Source of the DNA: Pegea sp. RAD2-039 | Lineage: Eukaryota > Chordata > Thaliacea > Salpida > Salpidae | Assembly: GCA_034620365.1 (NCBI GenBank) | Contig: JAQGEQ010000363.1 | Span: forward strand, 744,001-808,000 | Direction: 5' to 3' | Length of the DNA: 64,000 bases | Shown: in pieces, positions 1 to 12,796 of the stretch | Numbering within the stretch: position 1 is the stretch's first letter | Layout: each line of letters begins with the position of its first letter | Program-made: the position numbers and the translations under genes | The notes under the pieces: model-generated | Seen by the model: the letters and a program-made list of their open reading frames with translations, nothing else | Databases searched by the model: none | What the model was told of the DNA's origin: nothing

Positions 1-3000
1 ATAAGTTAGATTTTAATTAGCTTCAGTTGTTTAGACAGAAATCGACTGATGATTTCTACTTTAGCTATGGTATTGTTGCGCAAAGTAATTGTAAGATTTT
101 AGAACGGAACAAAATATTTTTCCATTATCAATTACAACCAGTTTATTGTTTAACCGCTGATTTTGTGAAATATTTTTATGTTCTATCTGCAATGATCTAT
201 ATAATTTGTTTTTTATCTCTGCATTTCTAAAAATTTGGAAAAGGAAAAAAATCAGTTTTAAAACTTTGGAGAAGCTAATTTTAGATGGTGACGGTCAGGC
301 GTGGTAATTGTAACAAGTAATAAAGAGGAGTAGATAGCTTTGATGAGTTATGTAAGCAATTGGTTGATTTATCAGATCAACTGATAAACAAAGGTAAATC
401 ATTGTTACATATTTATGTATGTGTTTATCTGATATAAAAACTGCATAGTTTAGTTTAAGTCTCTACTACTAGCATCTACGTTTTAAATTTTCATTAAAAA
501 ATATCTTTCGAAAAATACTACAAATGAAATATTGTTTTGCATTGAGACTTTTTTTCTTGAGTTTTTATGCTTCACCAACAAAGTATTAAAGCTGTAATCA
601 ACTTTTATTGTTTCTACATGCTAAGCTCTTTTTAGCAGTATGGTATTTTGAGATGGTTTACTTTTATTACATCACCCTGTCACACCCTACTTTAAAGATA
701 TTTTAGTTAAAAGAATTTTACTTCAATGTCTGACGTTTTTACATGCTGGTTGTGGTTATAAAAGCTTAACGTTCTGATTTCCATGTTCAAGTCAATGAAC
801 AAAATGTGTTATTAAGCCTAGGGCTGAAATAGTTATAATGAAGAACCAATATTAGGGTATGGCATGATGTTAAGTTTTTTTTAAACATAATTACCAATAT
901 TAGTGTTGTTTTTAAACAAAATTAATCATATTGACTGTAACTTATTATTTCAATCGACGTTTTGTAACGCAATACAAAGTAATTACTTTACAACTATAAA
1001 ACTATAGTTTTGAAACATGAAGAATATTTTCGTTTATACTTTAAAAACATGTCCTCGGCTTAGAATCAAAATTCAAAACTCTCTTTAATTTAATTTTGTT
1101 TATAATTTTCATTTTTTAGTTTTTTTATGACAAATAATAAACTAAATATAATTGTCTAAGCACGATTTGTTTATTACTAAATTTGGTTTACAATTTGTTA
1201 GGACTGAAAGAAAATTTTGAATTAGTAAACAACAAATGATTATATAAACACACCTGAAACGTTAACTTCAATTTTAAGCTATTCAAATCAAGGCGAACAT
1301 CTATTGAATTTTATATATTTGCAAATAATCTAAATAAGAGCTTATAACAAATCTTCTAAAATCCAACCAAGTGATTCTTATTTGTTTTGACATCTTTTTT
1401 ATTCTTGGCGTATTTAATATTCACTTTATTTTGATGAAATTTTAGCTTCGTATTTATCTAAAGTCACTCAAAAAAGTATTACCAAAGTTTTAGGAGGGTT
1501 TCAACTAAAAGCAAATAATAAAAAGTTATTACTTCGTAAAAATATCATATAAATTTTTATAAATTATGAAATTGCTTAAAAAATTTGCAAAATTGTTTGA
1601 TTAAAATAGATTTGGCACAGAAGACAGCATTTAAACAATATTTTTTTCATTTAGATTTAAGAGGCTGAGTAAGTTATCTATTGAAAAAATCATCTTTAAT
1701 ATGTGGCTTCAATTATTTTAATCTGTTAGTAAATTTTAAATTTAAAAGATAACAATTATTGGTAAAATTATTAACTTTTATTTGAATTTCTGAATAGTCT
1801 ATACTTCTATTGTAAAGCTTTGAAAATGATACTTAAACTATTAATGTCTTTTAAGTTTTCTTTTTATATAGAGTATAATTTTAATCATTACAAGTAACAA
1901 TAGTTAACAATTTAGTTTAAACTATTTTATTATTATAAGCAAACTAATAAACTTTTTAAAGATTTAACAAATTGAAAATCCCTTTAAAGCTTTTGTTCAT
2001 CATTAATTCAAAAGTTATGATGAAAAACAACTGATTTTGCTTAAGACATTCTTTATGAGATTGTCTGAACTTGATTGAGTGGTCAGTAGCTTTAAGTGAA
2101 GCATGAAAAAATCTTTTAGAAAAATGTTTTAAACTAGAATTCTTTTATGAATGAAAATCATCAAAAAATTGAAACCTTAAAAAGCTTAAGTAACACGTGT
2201 TTAAATGTGCCATAAGCTTCTTAAGTTGCTTTATGGACTTTCAACAGTATGTTTGGTCTACTTGATACTAAAGCAAGAGATCTTTTCACAGTCCAGTATT
2301 GCAGTGTTATTTACTCTCAATTTTTTAAGTTTCAAAAGTCTCTCAGCTCATGTAATGTTTCTATTGGTGAAATTCAAAATGTGTATCTTTGTGAAAAGCT
2401 AATAAAAGTTTTATTCGTTGCTTTCTTCAAGTTTGAAGATCTATTTGCCTAAGTTTTGTTAAAAAGCGAAAAATTATCGTCAAATGTTACAAGCTAATTT
2501 TATAGTAATAATAAGATTAGTACCATAGGTCCTACAGATCAGAAGCTTGAAAATCATTGAAAATCAAACATTAAAATAAATATTAATAGATAATCTATCT
2601 TAAGATGTTAAAAACGTTTCATAGAAAAAAAGTTTTTTTAAGTAAATTTAAACGTAAAGTTTTCATCAAATTCTCTATCACCAAAAATCATCGATAAGAT
2701 GAAGATTATCAATTGATTAAAAAAGTCTCTACTTGCTGGTTACCACTGAGTTTTCTGTACATCTTACGTAATATTTATTTTGTATGTGTCAAACGAATTA
2801 ATTAAACGATTATATTTATTCAGCAGCCGTCAAATGTGGCTTACTGGCGCCAAGACTACGACAATAAGGTTTTAATATCTAGTTTCTCATGATACTGGAA
2901 GAAGTTGGCTAAGCTACAAAAACTATTTGAAATAAGTTTACTTATTGATTTAATCATGAGAGCTGATACTTAAATCTAATTTTAACATTATCCCATATGT

Positions 3001-4637
3001 CTGAAGTCAAATTTTTTTAAACATTTAATAAATTTGCTTTACTAGAATTTAAGAATTCTGCAATTAATTGAAAATTCTATTATGCATTTAAAAAATTCAA
3101 TAAGACAGCAACGAATGTTTTTAGAAACTTTTAATTCCAAATTTTTGAATTCATGTTTGAAATGTTATAGTAGCTGAAGTAGTTCATTTCAATCAAAGGG
3201 TTTTTAAAGAAATGTTTATTGTACAAAAACGACAAAAGGAAAAATTAACTAAGAATATAAGAAATAGTTGGTTTGACAACAAATGAACTTATTTATCTTT
3301 TATAATCAAAAAGTATTATTCTAGATTTAACTTCTAAGCTAAAAAGGCTTTCACTTTTGCAAACTTTGTTAAGAAAATAAATTTTTTAAATACATATCAA
3401 TTTTGTTTAAAAGTTTTCCAGCTTGTTAAAACGATGTCTAAGTTAACAGTAATAATCAATATCTAACTTTTAATACAAATTTTATAACTAACGACAAAAA
3501 TTGTTGTCGAAAATATTTTGAACAAAATAACAATTTTTAAAGTTATTAAGTAATAAAAAAATAAAAAGTTAATTTCTCTTTATATTACAATTGTTTGAAA
3601 AATTAAAAAATTCTTCTATTTAAACACTAAATAACTTTTGCAATATTAGAATTGAACAAACAATTTTTTAATTTATAAATGATAAAGATTATTTCTTTAT
3701 AGTTATTCTTAAGAAAAACGCTTTTAAAGAATATTTCAATTTTCTTTTCTAAAACTTCTGCTTATGTCGTTTTCTAGTTTACAGATTTTTACATAATTGC
3801 TAAGAATGCTTCAAATCCTATAAACTTATTCCACAATTTTGTCAGCTTAATAACATTTGGCAAGTTAAAAACTTGAAGTATTGAACTGCAAATCTTCTTA
3901 AAATCAATAATCTGAAAACATAGATTTTATTTGATACTTAATCAGCTTAAAGATTAAAATAAAGATAACATCTCTTATATATGTAAAAATCAAAGCTTAT
4001 CAAATCAATTTTCAAATGTTTAAAATATTTTTTAATATTTAGTATTTTTATTAGTTAAAACCAATTTGTTCATATAATTCAAATCTACTTTTTTACGCAT
4101 GTGTTATAAAATTTGATTTTAATTCATATAAAACTTACATAAAATAGATGAAATAGCAATCAAATAACAAAGGGCTTAGAATTTAATGTGAACATTGCTG
4201 AGTGTATTGTGTAAAATATGAAGAGATGAGAAAACTGCTAAAGCCTTTGCGAGTTAGTTAAATGGTATTCATTTAAGCTAGGCAATTAACAAATGGTTTG
4301 AAGTTTGATAACTGGCAAATAGATTTAATTACTTTCATAGTTTTTTTTTCAAACGGTTCATGAAATTTAGTTTTTATATTTATAAATGAAATGTAGATAA
4401 AACTAAACATAACATATAGTTGATTGCATTGGATAACAATAGACTATTACTTTAGTTTACCACCTAGGTAGAAACTTACTCAACTCACTTCTTTTATTTA
4501 TTATCTAACAAATCTTCAACTTTTTTAACAAATCAAACTTGCTTTTACAATAATTAAAGCATAAAATCTAAACGAAATTTTTTATAATTATACAATTTAT
4601 TTATATTAAAATAATGTTTTATTTACTTATTTTTCAG
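1..4637. other. Gene-poor A+T-rich region, no supported gene
   Basis: No open frame longer than about 67 codons is present and none resembles a known family. Runs of A, T and TTAA-like words dominate. A short stretch near 325-393 could be an exon but could not be placed in a model. The region may be intronic to the terminal exon called at 4638-4691. Confidence 0.5.
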
Positions 4638-4691
4638 GGTAAATTGTTCGGCAAACATAAGAAAGATGATTTAAAAGACATTAAAAATTAA
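4638..4691 (+). CDS. Candidate terminal exon of an unidentified gene
   Basis: A strong 3' splice acceptor (pyrimidine-rich tract ending TTTTCAG at 4631-4637) is followed by 17 open codons and TAA. The peptide starts GKLFGKHKKDD and is lysine-rich, like the basic cytoplasmic tail of a membrane or scaffold protein. No upstream exon with matching phase was found, so the gene is incomplete or the exon is fortuitous. The family is not recognised. Confidence 0.3.
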   Translation, partial: GKLFGKHKKDDLKDIKN

Positions 4692-7600
4692 AATAGTTAC
4701 TGAACTGTTTGTTTGTGCTATTCATAAGTCGAATTGGTAGACGAATTTCATGTTTGATTTTATTTTTTTCTGTAGTACAACTGTAGAACAGGTTTTCATT
4801 GATAACCAAAAATATACTTTAGAATTTGTAATCGCTCCCACTCATCACAAAACCATTATAGTAGAGTAATAGATAAGATTGTCAGAAAATACAAACAATG
4901 ACTTCTTTTAAAATCTGCATAATTTTTTGACTGACGTTTTCGTGTTTTGTAGGAGATATCTAAAACAGAGAAAGGTTAAATAAATCAGTATTTGTTAAAG
5001 ATTAACATTCAGTAGAAATATTTTTAAATTATTTAATAAATCACAATTTTCAATACAATTAATATTAAAAATACTGTTTTTTAACATTTTTGTAATTGCT
5101 TAATTTTTTTTATTTTATAAAACAATGAATGATAACTATTTGAAAAGCTCGTTTATCAAAGATTGAAAATGTATAAGAAATTGGTGAACACAAAGATATT
5201 TTTACAATTTTTCAGTTTAAACATACAAGTTTTTCTCTTAGGAACAGAAATGAATTTGTAATCCAACTTCTAAACAAATTGAAGTAATTAACGTTAAGCT
5301 TAGATCTTAATACAATCTTTTTTTGTTTGATGTAATTCAAAAAGATTGTGTATGAATAATATCAGCTTTCAGGTTAACGACCTTCACGGTAAAAGATAGT
5401 TAATTAGATTTATGATCTAACCTTTAGTAATAAAGTATCTTTTCCTAAGGGGCCTACCATTTGAATAACCTTGCATAGCTTTAATTGTTTCACATTAGAT
5501 TCACAATTGAAGATGATTACAACAGCTTATTCTATCAGAACTTGATACTTTTTAGTCAGTGTAATAAATATCTTCATAATACTTAAAAATACAGCAAACT
5601 CATATCTTAATATGTTATAAGTACCAAATATAGTCAGTCATCCACACCTAAATTGTCTCACTATGGAATGATCATGGAAAAAGTTTTTTATTAGTAATAC
5701 AAGCTTTACTGAATCATATAAGCAATCAAAACTAAAATGGGTTTAAATGTATTAAGTTCAAGTAATTTCAATTACGCATCTATTTTCAAAATCATAACAA
5801 TTTTATGCTAAATAATAATTTAATGAAAAGATACTTAATCTAGTCATAGTAAGTGCTTTTCTATATACTGCTAAAAAAGGTGGGTCTTAAGCACCCTTAA
5901 CCACAAAAGCAAGTAAGACAGATGACTACAAAATAAGATTTTCTTTGTACCAAGGTTTGGTTTTGTGAGAAATTAGCTGAGAAATTTTAAAGGTCAAGGT
6001 GCTCCGTTGACCTAAAAAACTTTTATTCAATCATGTGGGAACTGAACTAGTTTTATTAGCACTTTGATTGAAAGTTCTCATCACCTAGGTAGATGATTTC
6101 TAATAAATCAACATAAACTTACAGCAACATAAAAAAAAATTAAATTATATACCGTTCCCGAATATATTTTTTAAATTTTGCAATATTTAATGAAAACTTC
6201 AGTAAATAACCATAATTATTAAATCAAATACAACATTCGTACTTCAGCAGTACAATGTTTCTGCTTTTTTGAAGCACTTAACATTATAGCCAACACAAAT
6301 ATTTCAAACTTTTACATCTATTTTAAGCTATGCCTTATTTCCAAATCAACCTTAAACTCGAAAGTACAATCATTGCAAACATCAGAACCTTCCATTAACA
6401 TTTATAAAATGAATAAACACTGCAAATCTCTTGATTGAAGTTGCGGGTTGCATATGCTTAAACAAATATTAGTTGTGAAACAAAACCTGTTGTTGCAGCA
6501 AAATAGTTCAGAAAACGCTTTTCGCTGGTGGTTTGACAACTTTACATAAATCTTAATTTATAATAAATACCAAAAACAAGAAATGTTTTTAGTTTGATTG
6601 AGTCGATTGGAACGCGATTTTATTCATTATTAATTTAATAAAAGTTTTAACTTCAAAGTTAAGGCCCAACATTTGAACAATGTGATGTACTGATAAGTTA
6701 TAGGATAAATAAACGATATTTAATTTTTGCAAAACAAACAAATCCAGCATTTTACCAATTCTCGTTTTTTTAAATGTCTACCCTATTGCTAAGAGTTAGC
6801 TCATGAAGCTTCATCGTTTAAACTACATATTTTCTGATGTGTAGAAATACTTTAAGCAGATCATCTGTTTCTTGTTTGAATGATCTAAAGACATTTCGGA
6901 TTAAATGAGCATAAAAACTATCAATTTTTGTTTTAAAAGTTGTAGGCAATTTTTGGAAATAATATTGATGTTTAGTGTCTTTATGAAAATTTAATAGTTT
7001 TATTCAGTTAGTGTTTATCTAATGAGCTGACTGTTTTTATAAAAAGTCTCGAAGTCTTTTAAGTATTTAGTTGAAACAGTAATCTAATTATTTAAGAAAG
7101 CCGATTATGAAAAATGAAACGGAAATTTCATTGTGCAGTTATAAATAATTCTAGTTTTAAGTTTATTAGTTAATTGTTAAACTTTTTTGCTCTTCAACGA
7201 AATGTTTTCAACTGTTTGTAGAAGTAATCAAATTTACGTTGTATTAAAGAAAAAAAGTTCAAAGTTGTAAGTTTTGAAAGCAAACGTGAGCTGCTTAAGA
7301 AATCAAAAATAAAATACTTATTGAAAGTGGGCTTTCGGTTAGGACAACTTGTGAGCTTTAAGTTCTTGTCAATTATCTTCGAACTTTGAATGATAATCTA
7401 TAGTGTAGCTAAGTTTTAGAAGAGTATCATTAAACAAGCGCCCAACTTATTTTCTTTAATATTTCCTCAAAGTTTTATAAACAGCAATAAAACTCACAAG
7501 TTCTAAATATCTTTTTTCACCTTAAGCACAAACTCTGTCTTTAAGCAACTTCTTATTGACTTAGTTTATTTATTTTTAAGTTTTCCAACTCAAAGTACTA

Positions 7601-8455
7601 AATTGTATCAAATGTATGCACCTAATTTCTGTAGTCTTCAACTAATTTTGTTCCTTCTAAAATTCAACATTCTTTTTTCTGCTAAATAGGAACACAAATG
7701 TTTTCATTTACACATATTTGTTTATAAATTGTTTGTTTTATATACTTATGCTTAACAAATTGAAGTAAAAAGTTCCTTATCATTTAATAATGTCTTATAG
7801 ACGAATATCTTAATGAGGATTACTTTTAAAAAATTGATTTAATAAAATAAAGTTGTAAGCTGGTTTTAGTCTTTCTTGTAAAAATTAAGATTACGTAAAG
7901 CGCTGATGAAAAAATCAGGAATGTAAATACAAAACTTATGAATGTTCTTTCTGTTTTAATAAAACAAGTATTCACTAAAATGAAAAATTAAGTAAAAAAA
8001 TTAATGAAATTCTATAAATAAATCAAACAGAAAATATATTCATTCTAAATTTAAACCATTGTTTAGTTGATTTTGCGGCACTTTATTAAGATTAAAAATA
8101 GAATTGTGCTTAAAACTTTAGAGTATAATTTATGAGTAAGGAATGTAGATATATATAAAAGTTAATTAAATTATTATTATCATATAATTGAACAAAATAT
8201 ATCTAATATGTTACATAATAATTGCTTTATTAAATTTATATCTTTAAAATGACAATTTAGATTTAATTTGCAGATTACATTTCATTAAAAGCTTAGAAGA
8301 AATTATAAAGATAAATTTAGTTTAAATTATTCTTAATTCTCTAAATAAATTGTTAAATCATTTTTAACAAAGATTAATTTAAAGCTAAAAAGTTTTTTTT
8401 TACAGTATCATTAAAAAAATCAAAGAAAAGGCTAACTCTAAGTTAAATGGAACTG
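4692..8455. other. Intergenic or intronic, nothing recognised
   Basis: A+T-rich sequence with stops in all frames. No splice-flanked open segment, RNA gene or repeat copy was recognised. Confidence 0.5.
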
Positions 8456-8756
8456 AATTTTGAAGACCTAAGCAGTTGGTGGAAGGAAGTTTGCAGCCAT
8501 ACTTCAATAACAGTAGAGAATAACGTGCGCTGAACTGTTCCCTACTTCTTAGACCTGCTGTTTTATGATGCAACTCAAATAAGAATGACCTGAAATTGTG
8601 AAATAGGTCGACGGATTGTAGGTTTTCTGTTTGGATTTACTTCTATACCCTTTGCTTCTTCCGAAGGTAATGGAACTATTTACCAATAGTTAAGGAAGAT
8701 ACTTTCTGTGGTCATTAGCTCGTGACTTAATATAGCGCGAAATGGTTTCTATTCGA
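8456..8756 (-). repeat. Possible SINE body adjoining a tRNA-like head
   Basis: About 300 bases of visibly higher G+C than the flanks lie directly downstream (on the - strand) of the tRNA-Ser-like sequence at 8757-8822. A tRNA-derived head followed by an unrelated body is the usual plan of a SINE. Only one copy was seen in the window, so repetitiveness is not shown; the call rests on composition and adjacency. Confidence 0.3.
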
Positions 8757-8822
8757 TGACAAAGTAGGATTCGAACCCACTCGTGTTCAACACAATAGAC
8801 TATCGACTCGTCCATTTCATCA
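8757..8822 (-). pseudogene. tRNA-Ser-like sequence lacking the anticodon arm
   Basis: Read on the - strand, the ends TGATGAA and TTTGTCA can pair over seven positions (two G-U). A D-stem GGAC/GTCT and a T-arm GTGGG-TTCGAAT-CCTAC are intact, so the internal A and B promoter boxes are recognisable. The segment TTGTG-TTGAA-CACGA matches the long variable arm of eukaryotic tRNA-Ser, but the anticodon arm expected before it is missing. The total is only 66 nt, against about 82-85 for a serine tRNA. It is therefore a deleted tRNA pseudogene or a SINE head, not a working tRNA. Confidence 0.55.
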
Positions 8823-9885
8823 CAAAAGCCAAGCATAACCAACAATTAAACTCATATTTTTTTAACAAAATGACTAACATTAACGTTTTTAAAAGATCAT
8901 ATTCACATAAGCCCCTTTAACCGTATCAGGTCAAGCAAGTTTTATTAATTTTCGCATTTGAGTTTGCAGCTTTTTTCCATGTTTTTAATAAAATTAATGC
9001 TTTTCTTCTTTTTTAACTAAACTGTGAAAGATAATTAAATGATTGAGCATTTTAAAAAATAGATTGATTTCTTTTAAGGCTCGTATTTGTTTAAGGCTTA
9101 TGAATGATATCAACCAACCATGCTATTTGGCTAAGATGCTTTCCCAGAAATATGTGTTGATTTTTTTATAAGCCTTATTAGTCAACATTATATATGTTTG
9201 ATGCTAATAAATTAGTTATTCAAAGATAATAACTCAAAACAAACTATTTTTATTAATTTTTAAAGAACTAATCAATCTACATCTTTTACAATATATAAGT
9301 CGTCTCGGATTAAAACTTGGCTCATATAAAAGCTCTGTTACTATATTGAATTAGAAGAGAGATAAGTTGTCAAAATACACTCCAAAACCTCTTCAATTGT
9401 TATAACCTTTTTATCCGTTTTTTGAAATTGTCTATTTTTTATGAATAGAAACTTTGAAAATGTAGGTTATACAGCTTCAAAATATTTCGGATTAAAAACT
9501 GTACAATCATTATTAAAAATAGAAATAGAAATAGAATGCTTTCTTTAGATAATTACATTATTTTAGGAATGCATTCAAATCTAAAACTAGAAATAATTAA
9601 AGTATTTACTTTTCTATAATAGCATTATTGAAAATAAGCACTTATATTGAAATTTATAATCATTGCTTAGGCTATAGAAATTCTAATCACAACATTTAAC
9701 ATGCAGTAAAGATAAAATTACAAAATAGATTTTATAAAGATTATATTGTACAGTTGAATAATTGTTGTTTAAAAAGTTAAATAGTAAAAGTACATGATAG
9801 ATATTGTATCATAGATACAAGGTTTGGTATAACAGTAGAGTATTTTGCCGCTGACTTAAATGTGTCATTCTTCATTCTCCTATAG
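8823..9885. other. No gene seen
   Basis: A+T-rich sequence without open frames of note. It ends in the polypyrimidine tract of the acceptor used by the exon at 9886. Confidence 0.45.
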
Positions 9886-10013
9886 GCCTGGGTTATTCGG
9901 TAAAGGCTGTTTTGTGGGTAGCATGTATCGTTGGTATACTTATCACTGTTTTTAGTCGCCTTCTTACAAGTTTGTATAAAGCTCGATATAAAGAGTCATT
10001 ATCATTGCACAAG
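9886..10013 (+). CDS. Orphan internal exon encoding a transmembrane segment
   Basis: The exon is bounded by a good acceptor (TTCTCCTATAG) and a good donor (AAG|GTAAAC). One frame is fully open over 42 codons after two leading bases. It encodes about 20 hydrophobic residues (LWVACIVGILITVF) followed by RLLTSLYKARYKE, the layout of a membrane helix with a positive cytoplasmic flank. Neighbouring exons were not found; introns may be long in this repeat-bearing stretch. The protein family is not recognised. Confidence 0.4.
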
Positions 10014-11139
10014 GTAAACTCATTAAATGTAAAGTTGTTTGTTAAACAAATAAATGGGTTTATTGATTAATGAACAAATAAACACGAATCAAATTGTTTC
10101 ATGCTTGCTCAAGTTCATCTAAATTTCATCTAAAACACATCATTAACTTGAAATTAACTTGGGTAAATTTTATGCACAATTTGGAAATGGTACGAAACAT
10201 AAATTTGTTGAAACTTTTGCCTTAGCTTTGCATATTGCTACGGAAATTAGAAATAAATGAAGGTTTTCTCTGAAGAAAAATTTAGATTCAAATCTTTTGT
10301 AAATCTTTAAATGATTATCTAACGCTGAAAACGCATTCTTAATAAAACAAATTTCAATATATCGGTATTTAATATAACAAATCGAAATATTTTTTGTACC
10401 TTTTTGTTTAATAGCATAACACTAAGACAATAGTGTGTACTCAATTTTGATGATGATTTTTCATAGTTATGGAAATTAACAAAACCGACTGTTATCTTTA
10501 TTTTCATTAAAAAAATAACTTTTTGAAACCTGTTTTTCTATCATGATTTTCATAAAAAAGCTCTCAGCTTACCAACAAAGTTTATTTATGGAAAGCATTC
10601 AACTGTAAATGAAATATATCAGAACGAGTTTACGATGGTTTTATGTTAACAGGTAGAACTAACTCTAAGATTCGATTACAAGTATTTCAAAATTAGTAAA
10701 ACTATAAGACAACCCCTTAGACCTTTGGTTGTACTAATTTTGGCAAAAATGACAAAAGTTTATTGGTGAAAATGAAATTTAAAAACTAGAATTAGAATAG
10801 ATTTTATTTACTATTTTTTTATTGATGCAATAGCGACTTCTGAAGACAGCTTCTTTTTTAAACTGTTAACATTTAGTTAAGTTTAGAAAATTACTGCAAA
10901 CATTATAGTTTTAAATATAAAATGAAGTTAGAGCTATATATCAACGACCCTTACATCTTGAAGCAATTCCAGTCTTTGTTGTTTTTCAATTTAAAAATAT
11001 GAGTAACTTAAAAATTTATAAACTCCTTATTTTAAACTAAAAGTTTCTTGCTCTTGAGCCTGAGCAAAAAGTGTTCTACATCATGTGTTCATAAAGCATT
11101 TACATAGCAATTTTGAAGAAAAAAAGATTTAGTGTAAAT
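10014..11139. other. No gene seen
   Basis: No supported exon. The only open frames are short, A+T-driven ones. Confidence 0.5.
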
Positions 11140-11860
11140 ATTATTTATTACAATAAATGCGAAGGAGGGTGCCTAAAGAGAGCACCTTCCACTAACACAC
11201 ATTCTCACAAAAAAACATCTATTTAGTCAAAAATATAGAAAGTAAAAGATGTAACACATGGTATTTCGATAGTCCTCGAAGCATATAACAGTGAACATTT
11301 ACATAGAATTATAATAATATTAAAAAAAATGAAAAATTCACAGTTTAGTAATGGCAGTGTTAGCAATATTATAACGGTTCAACTTCTGCTTGAACAACGC
11401 GAGTGATTCTGACATGACAATGCCTGATGGCAGCTGGTTTCATGTACTAATTGTGCGGTATGAGAAAAAATTCGCTCTGATTAATGTACCAAGTGATATA
11501 GGCTTATTAAGATGTAATGTGTTTCGTCTGAGTTAACATAACTTGAGGGAAGGACTAATGGAAATGAAATCATCAAACTGAAGGTCAATTAAATTGTAGA
11601 TGATTTTTTAAATAAGTATTAAGTCGTATTTCATCCGTCAAATTTCCAAAGTATTTAAATTGAAGAAACTGAGACGATATTTATAACTATCGTATTTAAT
11701 ATAAAGTTTCCTGCATACTAATCTAGTAAATGTTGCCTGAACAGATTGGATTTCTTTGATATCACTAACTTGATATGGCATCCACGCACTAACATTGTAT
11801 TTAAGAATTGGACATACGTACAATTTGAAATGATAGCGTAAAATAAAATTCAACTACTGC
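11140..11860 (-). mobile_element. 5'-truncated non-LTR retrotransposon (LINE), copy 1
   Basis: On the - strand this copy encodes the end of a CR1/jockey-like reverse transcriptase. A thumb-like piece containing LYVCPILKYNVSAWMP and IQSVQATFTRLV (11853 to 11638) is followed by a decayed C-terminal region carrying the usual RTISTWNQLPS-type motif, better preserved in copy 2. It ends in a 3' tail of about 70 bases (GCTAACACACATTCTCAC when read on the + strand) close to an A/T-rich end at about 11142. Stops and frame breaks make it inactive. The 5' truncation is typical of LINE insertion. The family assignment is by motif only. Confidence 0.75.
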
Positions 11861-12727
11861 AGTAATTGTTTATATTAATGAAATTACACATTTAACAAAT
11901 GTTGTTTTAGTATTGCTTACTACTCCCATACACCAGGCCAAAGTTTCAATCATGTATCAAACTTTATTGACTCCAGCCAAATTTTCGTTTCAAATAAGTC
12001 TAAATTATGTTAAAATATACTTTGTAATACACAACGCTCTTAGTACTTTGACTTTGTTTTTGAATTAGCAAAGTACAATACTGATGACAATACTTATTTA
12101 GTAATTTTGATTGATTGAAAAATTTTATTTTTCTTTTACGTATGATCATCAATCTAAATGTTACAGTAATTTACTCAGAAATAAAATAAATAATTTTTAT
12201 ACATTTTAACAATTAATAAAAAAGATATTTAAAGTTATTCTTTCATGCGTTTGTTATATAGTCAAGCCCTGTAATTTTTGGAATTATTATTAATTTGCTT
12301 TCATATTATCAGATCTTTAGATTTCTTGAAAACTTTTCCCGAGTTTAACTATCCTCTTCAATTCTTTTTTTTATATAACTTTATCAATTTTTTTATCGTG
12401 AAAAATAATTTAGTATATAAAATGATAAAAACTCTTCAATAAAGATTTATTTTCTTACAAATTGAGCCTGAATGAAAACCCCTTTACTCACCAGCAGTCA
12501 CTAAAGTACATAAAACCTGAGCATACAATTATCATCATCTTGAGATTACTTATGGCGTGTAGTAATATTTTACTAAACCATTCAAATCTATTGCAGCGAA
12601 CTTTGTAATTGTATTTCTTCGAATCTATTTGTATTTGATTTTTTAGTAAGACCTAATAGATTTAAGTTGTTTGATTATACTAGATAGTCTCTTGTTACTT
12701 CTTAAGCTTGCACTTTAATTTTATTTA
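11861..12727. other. No gene seen
   Basis: A+T-rich spacer between a LINE fragment and an isolated LINE 3' tail. No supported coding or RNA feature. Confidence 0.5.
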
Positions 12728-12796
12728 TATATTTCAATAAATGCGAAGGAGGGTACCTGAAAAGAGCACCTCTCGCTAACACACGTTCCCACAAAT
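12728..12796 (-). mobile_element. Isolated LINE 3' tail, copy 3
   Basis: Sixty-nine bases match the 3' end of the LINE copies at 11140 and 20275 (ATGCGAAGGAGGGTACCTGA and CTCGCTAACACACG on the + strand). No reverse transcriptase sequence is attached. The match stops just beyond the CACAAAT word, almost the same point as the other isolated tail at 47938. Confidence 0.7.

Noticed and set aside
325-393. Possible exon reading DSFDELCKQLVDLSDQLINK before a donor AAAG|GTAAAT
   Set aside because: No convincing acceptor in frame, and its phase does not join the next candidate exon at 4638; left out of the gene list.
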